Source: Jacaranda mimosifolia (Eukaryota > Streptophyta > Magnoliopsida > Lamiales > Bignoniaceae). Taken from it: DNA of 64,000 bases. The stretch spans positions 20,105,246 through 20,169,245 of the forward strand of contig CM032119.1 in NCBI GenBank assembly GCA_018894105.1. Direction: 5' to 3'. The notes beneath the pieces are model-generated. The model was given only the letters and a program-made list of their open reading frames with translations. It was not told the origin of the DNA and did no database searches. Numbering within the stretch: position 1 is the first letter of the stretch; each line of letters opens with the position of its first letter. Both the position numbers and the translations under genes were made by a program. Below, piece after piece: positions 38,048 to 49,616 of the stretch.

Positions 38048-39293
38048 CTATGGAGATTGGGTACTTTTCAATTAATGGAGATTAATTGAATTGAGTTGTC
38101 AATTTAAAGGATTTTAAACTAATTTGAATATTTTGATATTCTAAATATCACAAGAGTTGTGAGCCCATGTTCAATGAATGGTAAAACCTAATGGATCACA
38201 CACAAAAGCCAGTAGGAAGTCCTATCTGATGAAGTAAATTCTCTAAGAGTTAGAAAAATCCACTTGAATGATTTTATGAAGGAAATACAGTTGGCTAATT
38301 TTTGGTCATTTTAGCTTGATTAATTTAGTTATCAAATTAATCATAATAATTTAAGGAGTTAAATTAGACCAATTAAATTAAGGAGTTAATTTTATTGGCA
38401 CCATATGACTATGAATTGGTCAAGTTAACTTAAGGAGTTAAGTTAAAACCTTCTAGCTTAAAGAGTTAAAGCTAATTAGCTTAAGGAGTCAAGTCAAGAT
38501 TAGTTAATTAAATTAAAAGGTTAATTTAATTAATGTGAAGAATTATTTTGGAGGAAAATTCAAAATGAAAGAGTTCATTTGGAGTGCATTTAGAATTTAT
38601 TTAGATAATATTTCATGAGATGAAATAAAGATTCCAAATGAAATTCAAATACAAGTGAAATTAACATTTCACACGCAACTTGCTTGCAAGTTGGCGCCAA
38701 CCTCATGGGAGGTGTGATGCCAACTTGCATCACACCTCAATTCCTATAGATAGGAGAAAAGTGGCCAGCCAAGCACGAGTCTTTCACAATCTAATTGTCA
38801 GATTCCACTTTTCCCTCCAATTTGTGTGATTCACTCATGTGTTGAAGTCTCACACTTTTTCTTCACCCTCTCTCCTTTAAATCGGCCTTCACTATTTTTT
38901 TTTCTCCCCTTAGTATTCCAGCTAACTAAGGATTGATTAGGATTTGTCTATGGTGTGTGGATCATCACATTAGAGGCTAGACAATTAGATAGCTTTGCTT
39001 TTGGAGATCTACTGCAAGGGCAGAAATTTTGGAGGCATGTTTCTAGACCTTGGTGGATTTATTTTTGGCTGAATTTTTCACTGGAGCTTCCCCAAGATGT
39101 TGAGGGGGTTGTACCCAAATTTTAGTCAATTTGGAGGTGTTTTCATGGGGAAAAAGTTGTCAAGTTGCCGCTATGCCAGAGGAATATAGCTTTGAAGTGT
39201 TCAAACCTTTCCTCTATTCTACCTTGGAATTTTTAGCATTCAAGGTAATTATCTTCTTCCAAATCCATTTTACAGAAGGATTTGATCCTTGGG
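38048..39293 (+). repeat. Copia LTR 3' part, plus strand
   Basis: It starts abruptly about 930 bases into the LTR (TGGAGATTGGGTAC) and runs to the GATCCTTGGGA segment near the 3' end. It has the palindrome GGTGTGATGC / GCATCACACC at 38711-38736. The right edge joins minus-strand copia coding at about 39294. Confidence 0.78.
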
Positions 39294-39626
39294 AGGTCAT
39301 CTTCATTGGACTGAAAACTAGAATCTGAAAACCCTTTGAGTTTCAATTCTCCATTACCGTATACTAATAATAAATCTATAGTTCTTCTCAAGTACTTTAG
39401 GATTACTTTTATAGCTCTCCAGTGACGTTCATCGGGATCAAATTGAAAGCAGAACATAATGCTTAGAGTGTGTGCTACATTCGGCATTGTACATTGAACG
39501 GCATACATTATGCTCCCTATGGCGAACGCATAAGGTATACAGGACATTCTTTCTCTCTCATCTTCAGTCTTAAGGGCCATAGACTTGGAGAGACGTAGAC
39601 CATCTCCTATGGAAAAGAATCCTTTC
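39294..39626 (-). pseudogene. Element E: RT end and RNase H start (piece 1)
   Basis: Minus-strand coding with KTEDERERMSCIPYAFAIGS, the VILKYLRRT segment and GFSDSSFQSN, the last keeping the RNase H first aspartate lost in A and B. The frame is open across 39294-39580. It breaks off at the solo LTR, whose target duplication CTTTC occupies 39622-39626. Confidence 0.84.
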
Positions 39627-41883
39627 TAAAAGCAAGTAAAGCACTAGGATCTAATAATAAAACTTCAAAAGCCTAAACAAACTAGTGCTTACAAGCAACC
39701 AAGGATCTAAACATGCTTTAGAATTCAAATTTGGTTGGAGAGTTACCTTAAAAGAAAATTCCAAAGGTCGATTGAAGAGCTCCTTCTTCAAACAGAATCT
39801 GCCAGACAGTTGCACAGCTAGAAACAAGCAATTTTTGAGCAATTCAAAACTCTCCAAAAATACTGAAAAAATTCTAGTAGATGCTCAATTCCTTGAGGAA
39901 GCTGCTGAATAAAGTTCAGCTCAAAACTCCTTTTGGATATCCTAGAATAAAATTGACAAGAGGCTGGTCTTGCACGTGAATCTTCAAAGGCTTAGCAAAC
40001 CATTTGTTTTACCTCTATTGAAATGATCCACACACCAATCAAAATCCTACTACTCCTCAGTTGTAGCTGGAGAAAAAGAGGAGAGTTCAGAGAGAGATAA
40101 CTAATTTTAGGGTAGGGAGAAGAAGAGGAAGGTGATCTTCAACACATGAATGAACACCTTAAAAATGGAGGGAATAGTGAGAATATAATTCTTCACTTGC
40201 TTGAATACTAGATTGCCATCCCTGCACTCTATATCTATATATAGAGTGAGGATGGTGTGATGCCAATCACACCTTCCTCAAGGAGGGGGGACCGCCAATA
40301 TGCATCTTGCATGCTTAGTTGGCAAATTCAAATTTAATTTGAATTTATGTGCATTTCAATTACATTTGAAATCTAATTTCAAATTAATTAAATACCACAC
40401 TAAAATGATCTTATCATTCCAATTTTTCACTCCAAAGAATATTCTCCTCATTAATTAAATTAAACAATTTAATTTAATAAATTAATTCTTGACTTAACTC
40501 TTAAGTCTACTAGGTTAACTCTTTAAGCTTAATTTTGTTAACTTAACTCTTTAAATTAACTTGACCAATTGATGGTCACATGGAACTAAATAATTAACTC
40601 TTTAATTATTGGTCTAATTTAACTCCTTAAATTAGTTAATCAATTTAACACTTAAATTAATCAAGCGAACATTAATTGAAGAGAATTTAACACTTAAACC
40701 AATCACCCAAAAATTGATCTCCTTGGAGAGAATTTTCCAACACTTAGAAAGTTCCTCCATTACTTAGGAAATGTAATTGGCTTTTGTACGTGATCCGATA
40801 GGTTCTACCATTCATTGTACATGGGCTCATAACTCCTTGTGACTTTTGAATATCATATATTCATTTTAGTATAAACTCCTTTTAAACTAGTCGACTCAAT
40901 TCAATTAATCTCCATTAATTGAAGAGTACCAATTTCCATGGTCAATATCCAACCTCAAGCCCATGGAGCCCAAGTAATTGGCCAAAATGAATGCTTTTGG
41001 CGAACCATCATAGCTCTACGCGTACCATGCAAATATGGTCCTTCCGTCTCCTATCTCCCGAAAGAGGCCTAGAGCTAGATATTTATCGACTCCCTAATAG
41101 CCTCCATACTATGTCTCTATTCACAATGTTCGATTCCACTATACGACCTCATCTTTGGAAAACTCTTTTTCCAAATTAACATATTACCTTGCTCAAGGAT
41201 TTCTTGGAATCAATCATTACAGAATACATAAGAGATGTACTCGCCCTTTGCAAAGTCGAAGAGTCAGATTCCATCTTGGATCTCACAAACCTCCATGTCT
41301 AAGTAGCTCATGCCCAATCACCACCTGAACAGCCCACTAAGTGACCAAGGAAGAGTCAAAGCATGAAGACCTAAACACAAGGTTACCTTAGATCCTCAAG
41401 TCAAAGGACTAACAATATTTACTAACGTAAGCTAGAGAACTTAACACTACCGAGTTGCCACTCTTGCTATCTAGTGGACTCTCTAAGTGGGTCTTCAGTG
41501 CCATGTTCCCTAACAAACACCCATTAACATGCATCCATATCTCATATGGGACTACCCATGGAACGGAGCAATATCCAACTCGTTGCATCTATACATCATT
41601 AAGGCAAGTCTATCCGAATCTTAGATGCCTTGTCTCTAAAGATCATATGACTTTGAAGATTTAAGATCACGACCATGTAAGACTTATTTCATGATCACCA
41701 CCCAATGTGTGAACAAGTCCCATAATCTTGTGTGATCTAAATGCTTCAACTAAATGCCAGTGAAGAAAATATAAGCATAAGATAAAGATGACCGTATTAT
41801 TAATATCATTCAATCAAGATTGTATCATAAGTGAGATAGTTTACAACGCCAATTTAATTGGCTTACCGGGCGCTATTCCAATA
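39627..41883 (-). repeat. Solo copia LTR with perfect target duplication
   Basis: A complete 2257-bp minus-strand LTR, starting TAAAAGCAAG (mutated TGAAGGCAAG) and ending CCAATA. It is flanked on both sides by CTTTC (39622-39626 and 41884-41888). There is no internal region, so the element was lost by recombination between its LTRs. It interrupts the RT of element E. Confidence 0.93.
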
Positions 41884-42802
41884 CTTTCTTGGATTTTTCT
41901 ATGCTAAACCTATTTTGTATCTTGTCAATGTACAGTGTTTGGTAAAGCCCCAACATCTAACATCCTCTTTGATCTATCTCTATAGATTCATATTCCCAAT
42001 GAATATGATGCTTTTCCTAATCCTTCATGGAAAACTGTGAAGATAACCATATTTTAGTACACTATAATATTTCTTTCTCATTCCTAATGAAATGAATATC
42101 AAACTCCCACTATCCTTTTTACACACACAAGGTTCATACACATTTTTGATAAAGCCAAAGGATTTGACTATCTTACCAAAATGTATGTTCCAACTTTGAG
42201 ATGTTTGTTTAAGTCCGTAAATAGACCTTTAGAGTTTGCAAACATTTTGCTCACTCCTCTTGGATGTAAAACCTTGTGGTTGCTCCATAAAGATTTCTTC
42301 TTCAATGTTTCCATTGAGGAAAACAGTTTTCACATCCATTTGCCATATCTCATAGTCATAATATGAAGTATAACAAGTAAAATCCAAATAGACTTAGGCA
42401 TTGCAATCGATAAAAAGATTTCCTCAAAATTAATATTAGATATTTGAGTGTAATATTTTGCCACTAGTCGCACCTTAAAGGTCACTACCTCGCCATCGAC
42501 TCCTAGCTTTCACTTATAGATCCACTTGCAACCAATGTGAACTATTCCCTCTGGTGGATCCACCAAAGCCCATACTTTGTTGGAGTACATACAGTCTATT
42601 TTAGATTTCATGGCATCAAGCCAATGTGCCAAGTCTATGTCCAACATAGCTTCCTCATAGGTCTTCGGATCGCTATCCGACTGGCCCATCTCATTAAGGA
42701 ATTCGAACGTTTTCAGTTACTTCTTCATTTGGTCTGATTTCTTAGAAGTTGTGTGCTAGGCTTTTGATGTTCACTTGTTTCTACTACTTGTGGGATTTTA
42801 TG
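41884..42802 (-). pseudogene. Element E: reverse transcriptase and linker (piece 2)
   Basis: Minus-strand copia RT continuing from the solo LTR. The YIDKI-like motif is near 41920, the QPQGF segment near 42270, and the RT entry motif (WALVDPPEGIVHIG-like) near 42540. About 30 bases that would encode the catalytic YVDD are missing near 42095. The sequence ends where the 5' LTR of element F begins. Confidence 0.82.
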
Positions 42803-43981
42803 TGTTGGAATAGTGCCCCGCAAGCCAATTAGATTGGCATTGTAAACTATTTCACTTTTGATACAATCTTGATTAAATGATATTCATTAAATGGCGATCT
42901 TTATCCTATGCTTATATTTACTTCATTGACATTTAGTTCAAGCCCTTAGATCACACAAAGACTACGAGAGTTCGTCACACACTTGGTGGTGATCATGAAA
43001 CAAGTCTTACACAATCCTGATCTTAAAACTTTCAAGTCGTATGATCTTATGAGATAGGGCATCTAAAATCCGGATAAACTTGAACTAATGATGCATAAAT
43101 CCAAGGAGTTGGACATTACTCCATTTCATGGTCAATGTCATATGAGATATGGGTGCTTGTTAGGGAAAAAGCACTGAAGGCCTGCCTGAAGAATCCACTA
43201 AATAGCCGAGGTGGGAAGTTCTCCAACTTACGCTAGTACATATAATTAGTCCTTTGACTTCAGGATCCATGGTAACCTTGTGTTTAGGTCATCATGATTT
43301 GACTCTTCCTTAGCCACGTAGCAGGTCGTTAAGGTAGAGGTTGGGCATGAGCTACTTAGACATGGAGGTTTGTGATAACCAAGATGGGATACGACTTCTC
43401 ATCATTATGAAAGACGAGTGCATCTCCTATTATTCTATAATGATCAATTTTCAAAAATCCTTACTTAAGATAGTATGATAATTTGGAAAAAAGGTTTTCC
43501 AAAGATGAGGCCATAGAGAGGAATCGAGCATTTGAATATAGACATAGAATCGAGGTTGTTAGGGAGCCGATAAATATCTTACCCTAGGCCTCTTTCGGGA
43601 GATAGAAAACAGAATGACCATATTTGCATGGTACGTGTAGAGCTAGAATGGTTCTCCAAAAGCATTCATTTCAGCCAATTCGTTGGACTTCATGGGCTTG
43701 AGATTGGACATCGACCATAGAGATTGGGTACTCTTCAATTAATGGAGATCAATTGAATTATGTCGATTGTTTTAAAGGAGTTTAAATCAAGATGAATATA
43801 TATGACATTCAAAAGTCACAAAGAGTTGTGAGCCCATGTCCAATGAATGGTAGAACCTAATAAGTCACATACAAAAGCCAATAGCATTTCCTTATTGATG
43901 GAGGAATTTTACTAAATGTTAGAAAAAATACTCCTAGTGGACCAATTTTGGAGGTTGGCGAAATTGAGGTCATTTCTTGGC

Positions 43982-44196
43982 TTGATTAATTTAATTGTTA
44001 AATTAATCAAACAATTTAAGGATTTAAATTAGACCAATAATTAAGGAGTTATTTATTTGGAGCCACATGACCATCAATTGGTCAAGTTAACTTAAAGAGT
44101 TAAGTTAACAATGACTAGCTTAAAGAGTTAAGCTAATTAACTTAAGAGTTAAGTCAAAGGTTAATTAATTAAATTAAAGTGTTTAATTTAATTAAT
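43982..44196 (+). repeat. Seven-hairpin array in the element F LTR
   Basis: In order: 12-bp stem, loop ATTGT (43982-44010); AATTTAA stem, loop GGAT (44013-44030); imperfect CCAATAATTAA stem, loop GGAG (44034-44060); GTTAACTTAA stem, loop AGAG (44086-44109); TAGCTTAA stem, loop AGAG (44116-44135); ACTTAA stem, loop GAG (44140-44154); 15-bp stem, loop GTG (44164-44196). All but the third are perfect. Confidence 0.8.
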
Positions 44197-44357
44197 AAGA
44201 AGAATATATTTTGGAGGAAATTTTCAAATGAAAGGTTCATTTGGTTTGGCATTTTAATTAATTTGAAATGAGATTCCAAATGAAATTAAAATGCACACAA
44301 AATTCAAATTCAAATTTTGCCAACTAAGCAAGCTAGTTCGCGGTCACCCTTGAGGAA

Positions 44358-44403
44358 GGTGTGATGACACCTTGGCATCACACCATCCTCACTTTATATA
44401 TAG
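44358..44403 (+). promoter_or_regulatory. Element F LTR core promoter
   Basis: A palindrome with 9-base arms and a 9-base spacer, then TATATATAG ten bases on. Same arrangement as in elements A and C. Confidence 0.6.
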
Positions 44404-45014
44404 ATATATAGGGAGAGAGGGGCAGCAACTTTCTCTTTGTGTGAAGAATTAGATTCTCTCACATTTTCCCTCCATTTTTCAAGTGTTGCCTCATGTGTTG
44501 AAGCTTCACTTCTCTTCTTCTCTCACCTTCAAATCAAGCCTCCATCTATGCAATTGTCCTCTCTATTCTTTAGCTAATATTGAGGAGAAAAGGATTTAAC
44601 ATTGGTGTGTGGGTCATAACGTTAGAGGCAAGACAATTGGATTACTAGCCTTTAGAGATCCACTGTCAGGGTAGTCTATTTGGTGAATTTTTCCAAGAGC
44701 TTCCCTTTGGATTTTTGAGCTGGATTTTTATAGTGGCTTCATCAAGGAGTTGAGAATGTTCTATAAAATTTTTAAAATTTTTGTAGGAGATTGAATCGAG
44801 CAAAAGTTGTTCACTCTCCGCTCTATTGCTGGGAGATAGTTTCAAGTTGGTGAAATCATCTTCCTCATTTCCTTGGATTTTTTCGAATCAAGGTAATTCT
44901 ATATCTTAATCTGAATCATCAGCATGTTTAGATCCTTGTTATCATGGGTAGCCTAGTTAGTTTTCATTTTTAAAGTGTTAATAATTGGATCCTGGTGCTA
45001 CCTGTGACTTCAAG

Positions 45015-45026
45015 TAGTATCAGAGC
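45015..45026 (+). other. Element F primer-binding site
   Basis: TAGTATCAGAGC, one change from the initiator-Met tRNA complement, two bases after the LTR end. Confidence 0.88.
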
Positions 45027-46977
45027 CTAATTCATGCTATGATTTGGATTTTTGAATGATTGATTCATGTGATGAATTGATCAAAATCACCAAATAATTG
45101 ATCCAACCTATGCATTGGAGTGTTTAGTTGATGTTGTATGTGGCTCCATGCTTGATGAATTAAAATTATGCTAATATGTGTTTTAAGGTGTTAATTCATT
45201 TATTAAGCATGTTTTAATTCATAGTTACTAATGTTAAATGTTGATTTGGCATTAGTTGATGTTATATATTAATAAAGAATGTTTAATTTGGTCTTAAGGT
45301 GTTTTGATCATTTTTGGATCCAATTGGATTGGATTTAATTGAATATTTTTGAAAAACGTGATTCTTACTTAAACTTAATTTTTGAAGCATGTTTGAGCAC
45401 TTGAAATTCGATTTTTAGGTGTTTTGAATCTAGAATTTCATCTATAATGTGTGATTTGATGTTTAGGAAGTGTCCTAAAATTATTGGTGCACAAAAGTTG
45501 AGCAAAAAATGGCTTGACTTAGTCCAACCCCAAAACAGGGGTGCTGCCGCACCGTGGTAGCACACAGGCAGGGCAGCGGGCGCACATGCTGCCCAGCCGT
45601 GCGCACTGCCCAGGCAGCAGCTACCAGTTTTGGTTGGCATGAGTTTTGAGCTTATTTTTATGTTCCTCAAGTGACCAAAATTGATTCAAATCTTGCTAGA
45701 TAGGTGCACAAGTGTTGTGCAAGTCCTCAAAATTATGTTTGACATTTTTTATTGCTTTTAAAATCTTGTTAAAGTTAATCTTCAATTAGTGCAAAAATGA
45801 GATGCATAAATGTTATGCTTATTTTTGTTTGACCAATTATTTTTTTATGAGATAAGCATTTAATTTTTGGAATTGAATGTCAATTCTTAATTTATTTATT
45901 ATTCATTTAATTGTTAAATGGATGATGAATGAATGGGGATGATCATGAGCCTTTAATATTGATTTTGTATTAATTGGGGCTTGCATGCCTCTTAATTTCT
46001 ATCTTGTAAATGTTATGAGAGTAGGACCACTAGGAGTGAGGATTTCTTTCTTATGTAAATGTTATAAGGAGCAAAGAGGACCTATGGAGGCATGGAGACA
46101 CAAGAAGACCTATGAATGCATGGGATACACTCATGTCATAGCTAGATTTAATCAACCACTTAAAATAAACTAGGTGGCACACCTATGGCTCTAAATGCAC
46201 TACTTGGTTAAGGTTCATGATCCCACCCTAGGAGCATGCTAAGCGCATTTACTTATCTGCATTTTTCATATCCTATTGATGTATGAAATGCATGGTTAGG
46301 ATATAGAAAACCTAAATAAGAAGATAAAATGATGAGATCTTTGCAAGCAAGAAAAGCCGTCTACTTAGAATGTCTAAGAACTTCAAATACTAAGTTAAAA
46401 TGGATACAAATTAAAAGGAGTTTTAATTAATCTATGACTTCTACCAATAGTATGTAGCATGACGATCCTATCATCATTAGTGCGATGTCTCACGAGTCGT
46501 GGGTCACACTTATGGTGAAAAGTTGTGACCATATACTTAGCATATGATGCATCTTTGATTTGTGGCATCCTATTTATTGGCACACGAGTTGTGGGATGAC
46601 ATGGAGTAGTCTCAAATCAAAGTTTGATTGGTAGGTTTAACTTAACACCTAGTAATATAGATGTCGCACAAGTCGTGGGTCTACATAAAAAGTGAGGTAA
46701 AATGCATTAAGAGTTGCATGAGATGCAATTAGCAAAAGTTGCTTACCTTTCCATTGTTTGTGGATGTCTCACAAGTCGTGGGTCTGCTTACAAGTCCTTA
46801 GGATCTTGATTCTTACTAGAAAATGAGATTTCCCGAATTCTTCTAGAGGGTGAAGAATTTGTTAAAATAGTAGAAGAAAAACATGCTTGAAAAACCATGA
46901 GCATGTTTCCAATATCAACATTCAATCATATGCTTATATTCTCTTTTTCGCCTTTGATTATTTGTGAAATATCAAGA
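45027..46977 (+). other. Element F 5' leader
   Basis: About 1.95 kb without credible coding. It has a GC-rich island (45528-45630) and four motif copies reading GATGTCTCAC(G/A)AGTCGTGGG or close to it near 46481-46508, 46581-46600, 46660-46680 and 46761-46785. Confidence 0.7.
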
Positions 46978-47750
46978 ATGACTAAAAACCCACTCAATGC
47001 TTTTATGGAAACCAATAAACCTATCGGGCCTAACTTCCACATTTGACTTAACCTCAAAATCATTCTAGATTCCAAGAAAACGATACATATCCTACATCAT
47101 GGTGCTCCTAATCCCATGGGGATTTAGATAGATCAAGAGACACGTGAATTGTTCACAGATTAGGTTAAGAATCGTCATATCCCATAGTCTCATGATGGTA
47201 TCTACAAACTTCAAAAGTCTCAAGGACACATAAATAGTATCTTGGTTAAAGTTTACAAGAGTTGTGAAGCAAACAAGGTATGAGAACTTCATGTTGTCAA
47301 AGGAAAATTTTCAAGCTAGGATGGATGAGAAGTCATGTGTCATCAACTACAGTCTAAAGATGATTAAACTTGATGAAGCTTTTGAACTTGAACATAGTGA
47401 TGGATAGTGATCTCTATGAGGATTTAATCCTCACATCCTCACCAAGTTTTATTGATCAAAGTATTGATCAAGATGGAGACTACTATAACAAGGACAAACC
47501 ATTAATGCTTGATTCCTCATCTACGTCTAATGGTCCTAGAGGTGTTAGATAGGGAGGTAAAAGGAAGAAAAGTTCTTCCTTCAAGGGAAAGCAACCATTA
47601 AAAGCATCTGGTGGAATCAAGCAGATTACAGAGGATATAGTCGATATTTACTTGTTTCTACTTTGGCAAGAAGGGCCATTGGAAGCGGTATTACAAGAGA
47701 AACCTTGCAACCCTTGAGAATGGTTTGTACTTTATTGAAGTGCATTTAAG
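46978..47750 (+). pseudogene. Element F gag, broken
   Basis: It starts at ATG 46978 with MTKNPLNAFMETNKP, the copia gag opening, and soon meets an amber-type stop after NFHI. Later pieces keep the DSDLYEDLILTS segment (47400-47440), a lysine-rich stretch near 47560, and a degenerate zinc knuckle (CFYFGKKGHWKRY, second cysteine lost) near 47660. Element C entirely lacks this segment. Confidence 0.78.
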
Positions 47751-49060
47751 GATAAATTCTTCCTCATGAATATATGATATCACATGTGATTCTTATCTTT
47801 ATAAGATGATACAAAGAATAGAAAGAAAAATAAAACTACATCATGGGGGTATGATCCAGCACCTTGGCAAAGGAGCAAAAGTTGCAGCCAAAGTCGAAGG
47901 CATATAATAAGTTAGACTTAGGGAAACTCCATAATTGTATTCAACCCTTGTTATAATGTACCTTATATTGTGAAGAACATTATTTTAATTCTTGTTTTCG
48001 ATAGCAAAGGATTTGATCCTTCTATATGAAATAGAAGATTGAAAGCATTAAAGACTGGGCTTTTTAGTTGCTCATGTTATATGTAACAGAGGATTATACA
48101 TTTTTGGATTCCCAACCATCATTAATGCACATTCAACAAAGTAAGAAAATTAGATAACCAAGAAGATGTCATTCTTTGACATGCAAGACTTGGACATATC
48201 TCTAAAAATAGGATGAACAAGTTAAAAGCTCTCAAAGCACTAAATATTAGCGGTATTAGGGAACTTCCTACTTGTGAATCTTGTTTGAAGGGGAAAATGA
48301 CCAAGACTCCTTTTGTAGGACAAACGGCGTATACTACAAGTCCTTTGATTTGATCTATATAGATGTTTGTTGTCCACTAAGAGTTAGTGCGAGAAGAGGC
48401 TATTCTTGCTTCATTACCTTAACTAATGATAATAGTCGGTTTGAACATGTGTATCTTATTAAGTACAAGTTCGAAGCCTTTGAAAAGTTCAAAGATTATA
48501 GGAATGAAGTAGAAAAGCAAAAGAGACTTAGTATTAAAGCTCTTTGATCAGATCGAGGGGGAGAATACTTAAGTACCAAATTCTTGGATTATTTAAAGGA
48601 AAATGTAATTCTCTCTCAATGGACTCCAACTAGCACACCCCAAACTCAATGGAGTAGCCGAGAGGAGAAACTATACCTTGTTAGACATGATGCATTCCAT
48701 GATGAGCTTTTTCAATATGCCTATATCCTTTTTAGGTGATATGCCTTATAGACAGCGACAAAGTTGCTAAGTGTGGTACCTTCAAAGTTGGTGCCCAAAA
48801 CACCGCATGAGATGTGGTATAGCAAAGCACCCTCTTACCATTATCTTAAGGTTTGGGGGTCTCTCACTTACGTGAAGTGGGTAGTGAGAGATAAGTTGGA
48901 TAGTAGATCTACCTTGTGCAAGTTTGTGGGATACCCAAAAAAGTCTTTAGGTTATTACTTTTATGATCCCTTGAAACAAAAGGTGTTTGTCACGAAGGAC
49001 ATCTACTTTTTGGAAAAAGGAATTTCTATTAGATAGAAATGGTGTTGTAATTGAACTTGA
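47751..49060 (+). pseudogene. Element F protease-integrase, broken
   Basis: It opens with an SSS-stop-IYDITC remnant of the protease start. The pre-integrase HHCC segment is at 48170-48290 (CKTWTYL and CESCLKGK in mixed frames). The integrase core at 48281-48547 reads IYIDVCCPLRVS, so the catalytic Asp survives but the usual CGP is CCP. The SDRGGEY segment is near 48550 and the C-terminal part at 48764-49036 (PHEMWYSKAPSYHYLKVWGS, KFVGYPKKS). Confidence 0.82.
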
Positions 49061-49616
49061 TGAAGTTCAAAGTGATCATTAAATCCCATAAGTAGTAGAA
49101 ACAAATGAGCAACAAAAGCCTTACACACAACCTTTAAAAAGGTCGAATCGAATCAAGAAGCAACCCAAAAGATTTGGATTCCTTCATGAGACGGGTCAAT
49201 TAGATAGGGATCCGAAGACCTATGAAGAAGCTATGTCAGACATAGACTCGAGAATTTAGCTAGATGCCATGAAATCCAAAATGGAATCTATGTACTCCAA
49301 CAAAGTATGGACTTTGGTAGATCTACTAGAGGGAATAGTTCCCATTGGTTGTAAGGGATCTATAAGCAAAAGCTAGGAGTCGATGGAGAGGAAATGACCT
49401 TTAATGTGTGACTAGTGGCAAAATATTATACTCAAAGACCCGATATCGATTCTGAAGAAATCTTTTCACCAATTGCAATGCCAAAGTCTATTCGAATTTT
49501 ACTTGCTATATTCGCATATTATGACTATGAGATATGGAAAATAGATGTGAAAATTGCTCTCCTCAATGGAAATATTGAAAAAAAAAATCTGCATAGAGCA
49601 ACCACAAGGTTTTACA
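49061..49616 (+). pseudogene. Element F linker and reverse transcriptase, part 1
   Basis: Linker, then RT with WTLVDLLEGIVPIG, an EEIFSPIAMPKSIRI stretch and KIDVKIALLNGNIE. It ends at the hAT insertion. The last eight bases (49609-49616, GTTTTACA) are its target duplication. Confidence 0.83.

Larger units (their letters stand above)
42803..45012 (+). repeat. Element F 5' LTR
   Basis: It runs from TGTTGGAATAGTGCCCC to GACTTCA at 45012. Of the LTRs examined closely, its hairpin array (43982-44196) has the cleanest stems. The core palindrome GGTGTGATG / CATCACACC is at 44358-44384 and the TATA-like TATATATAG at 44395-44403. Confidence 0.9.

Noticed and set aside
43982..44196. CRISPR-like regular palindromes
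   Set aside because: The stems differ from each other, there are no spacers of constant length, and the DNA is from a plant; these are LTR hairpins.
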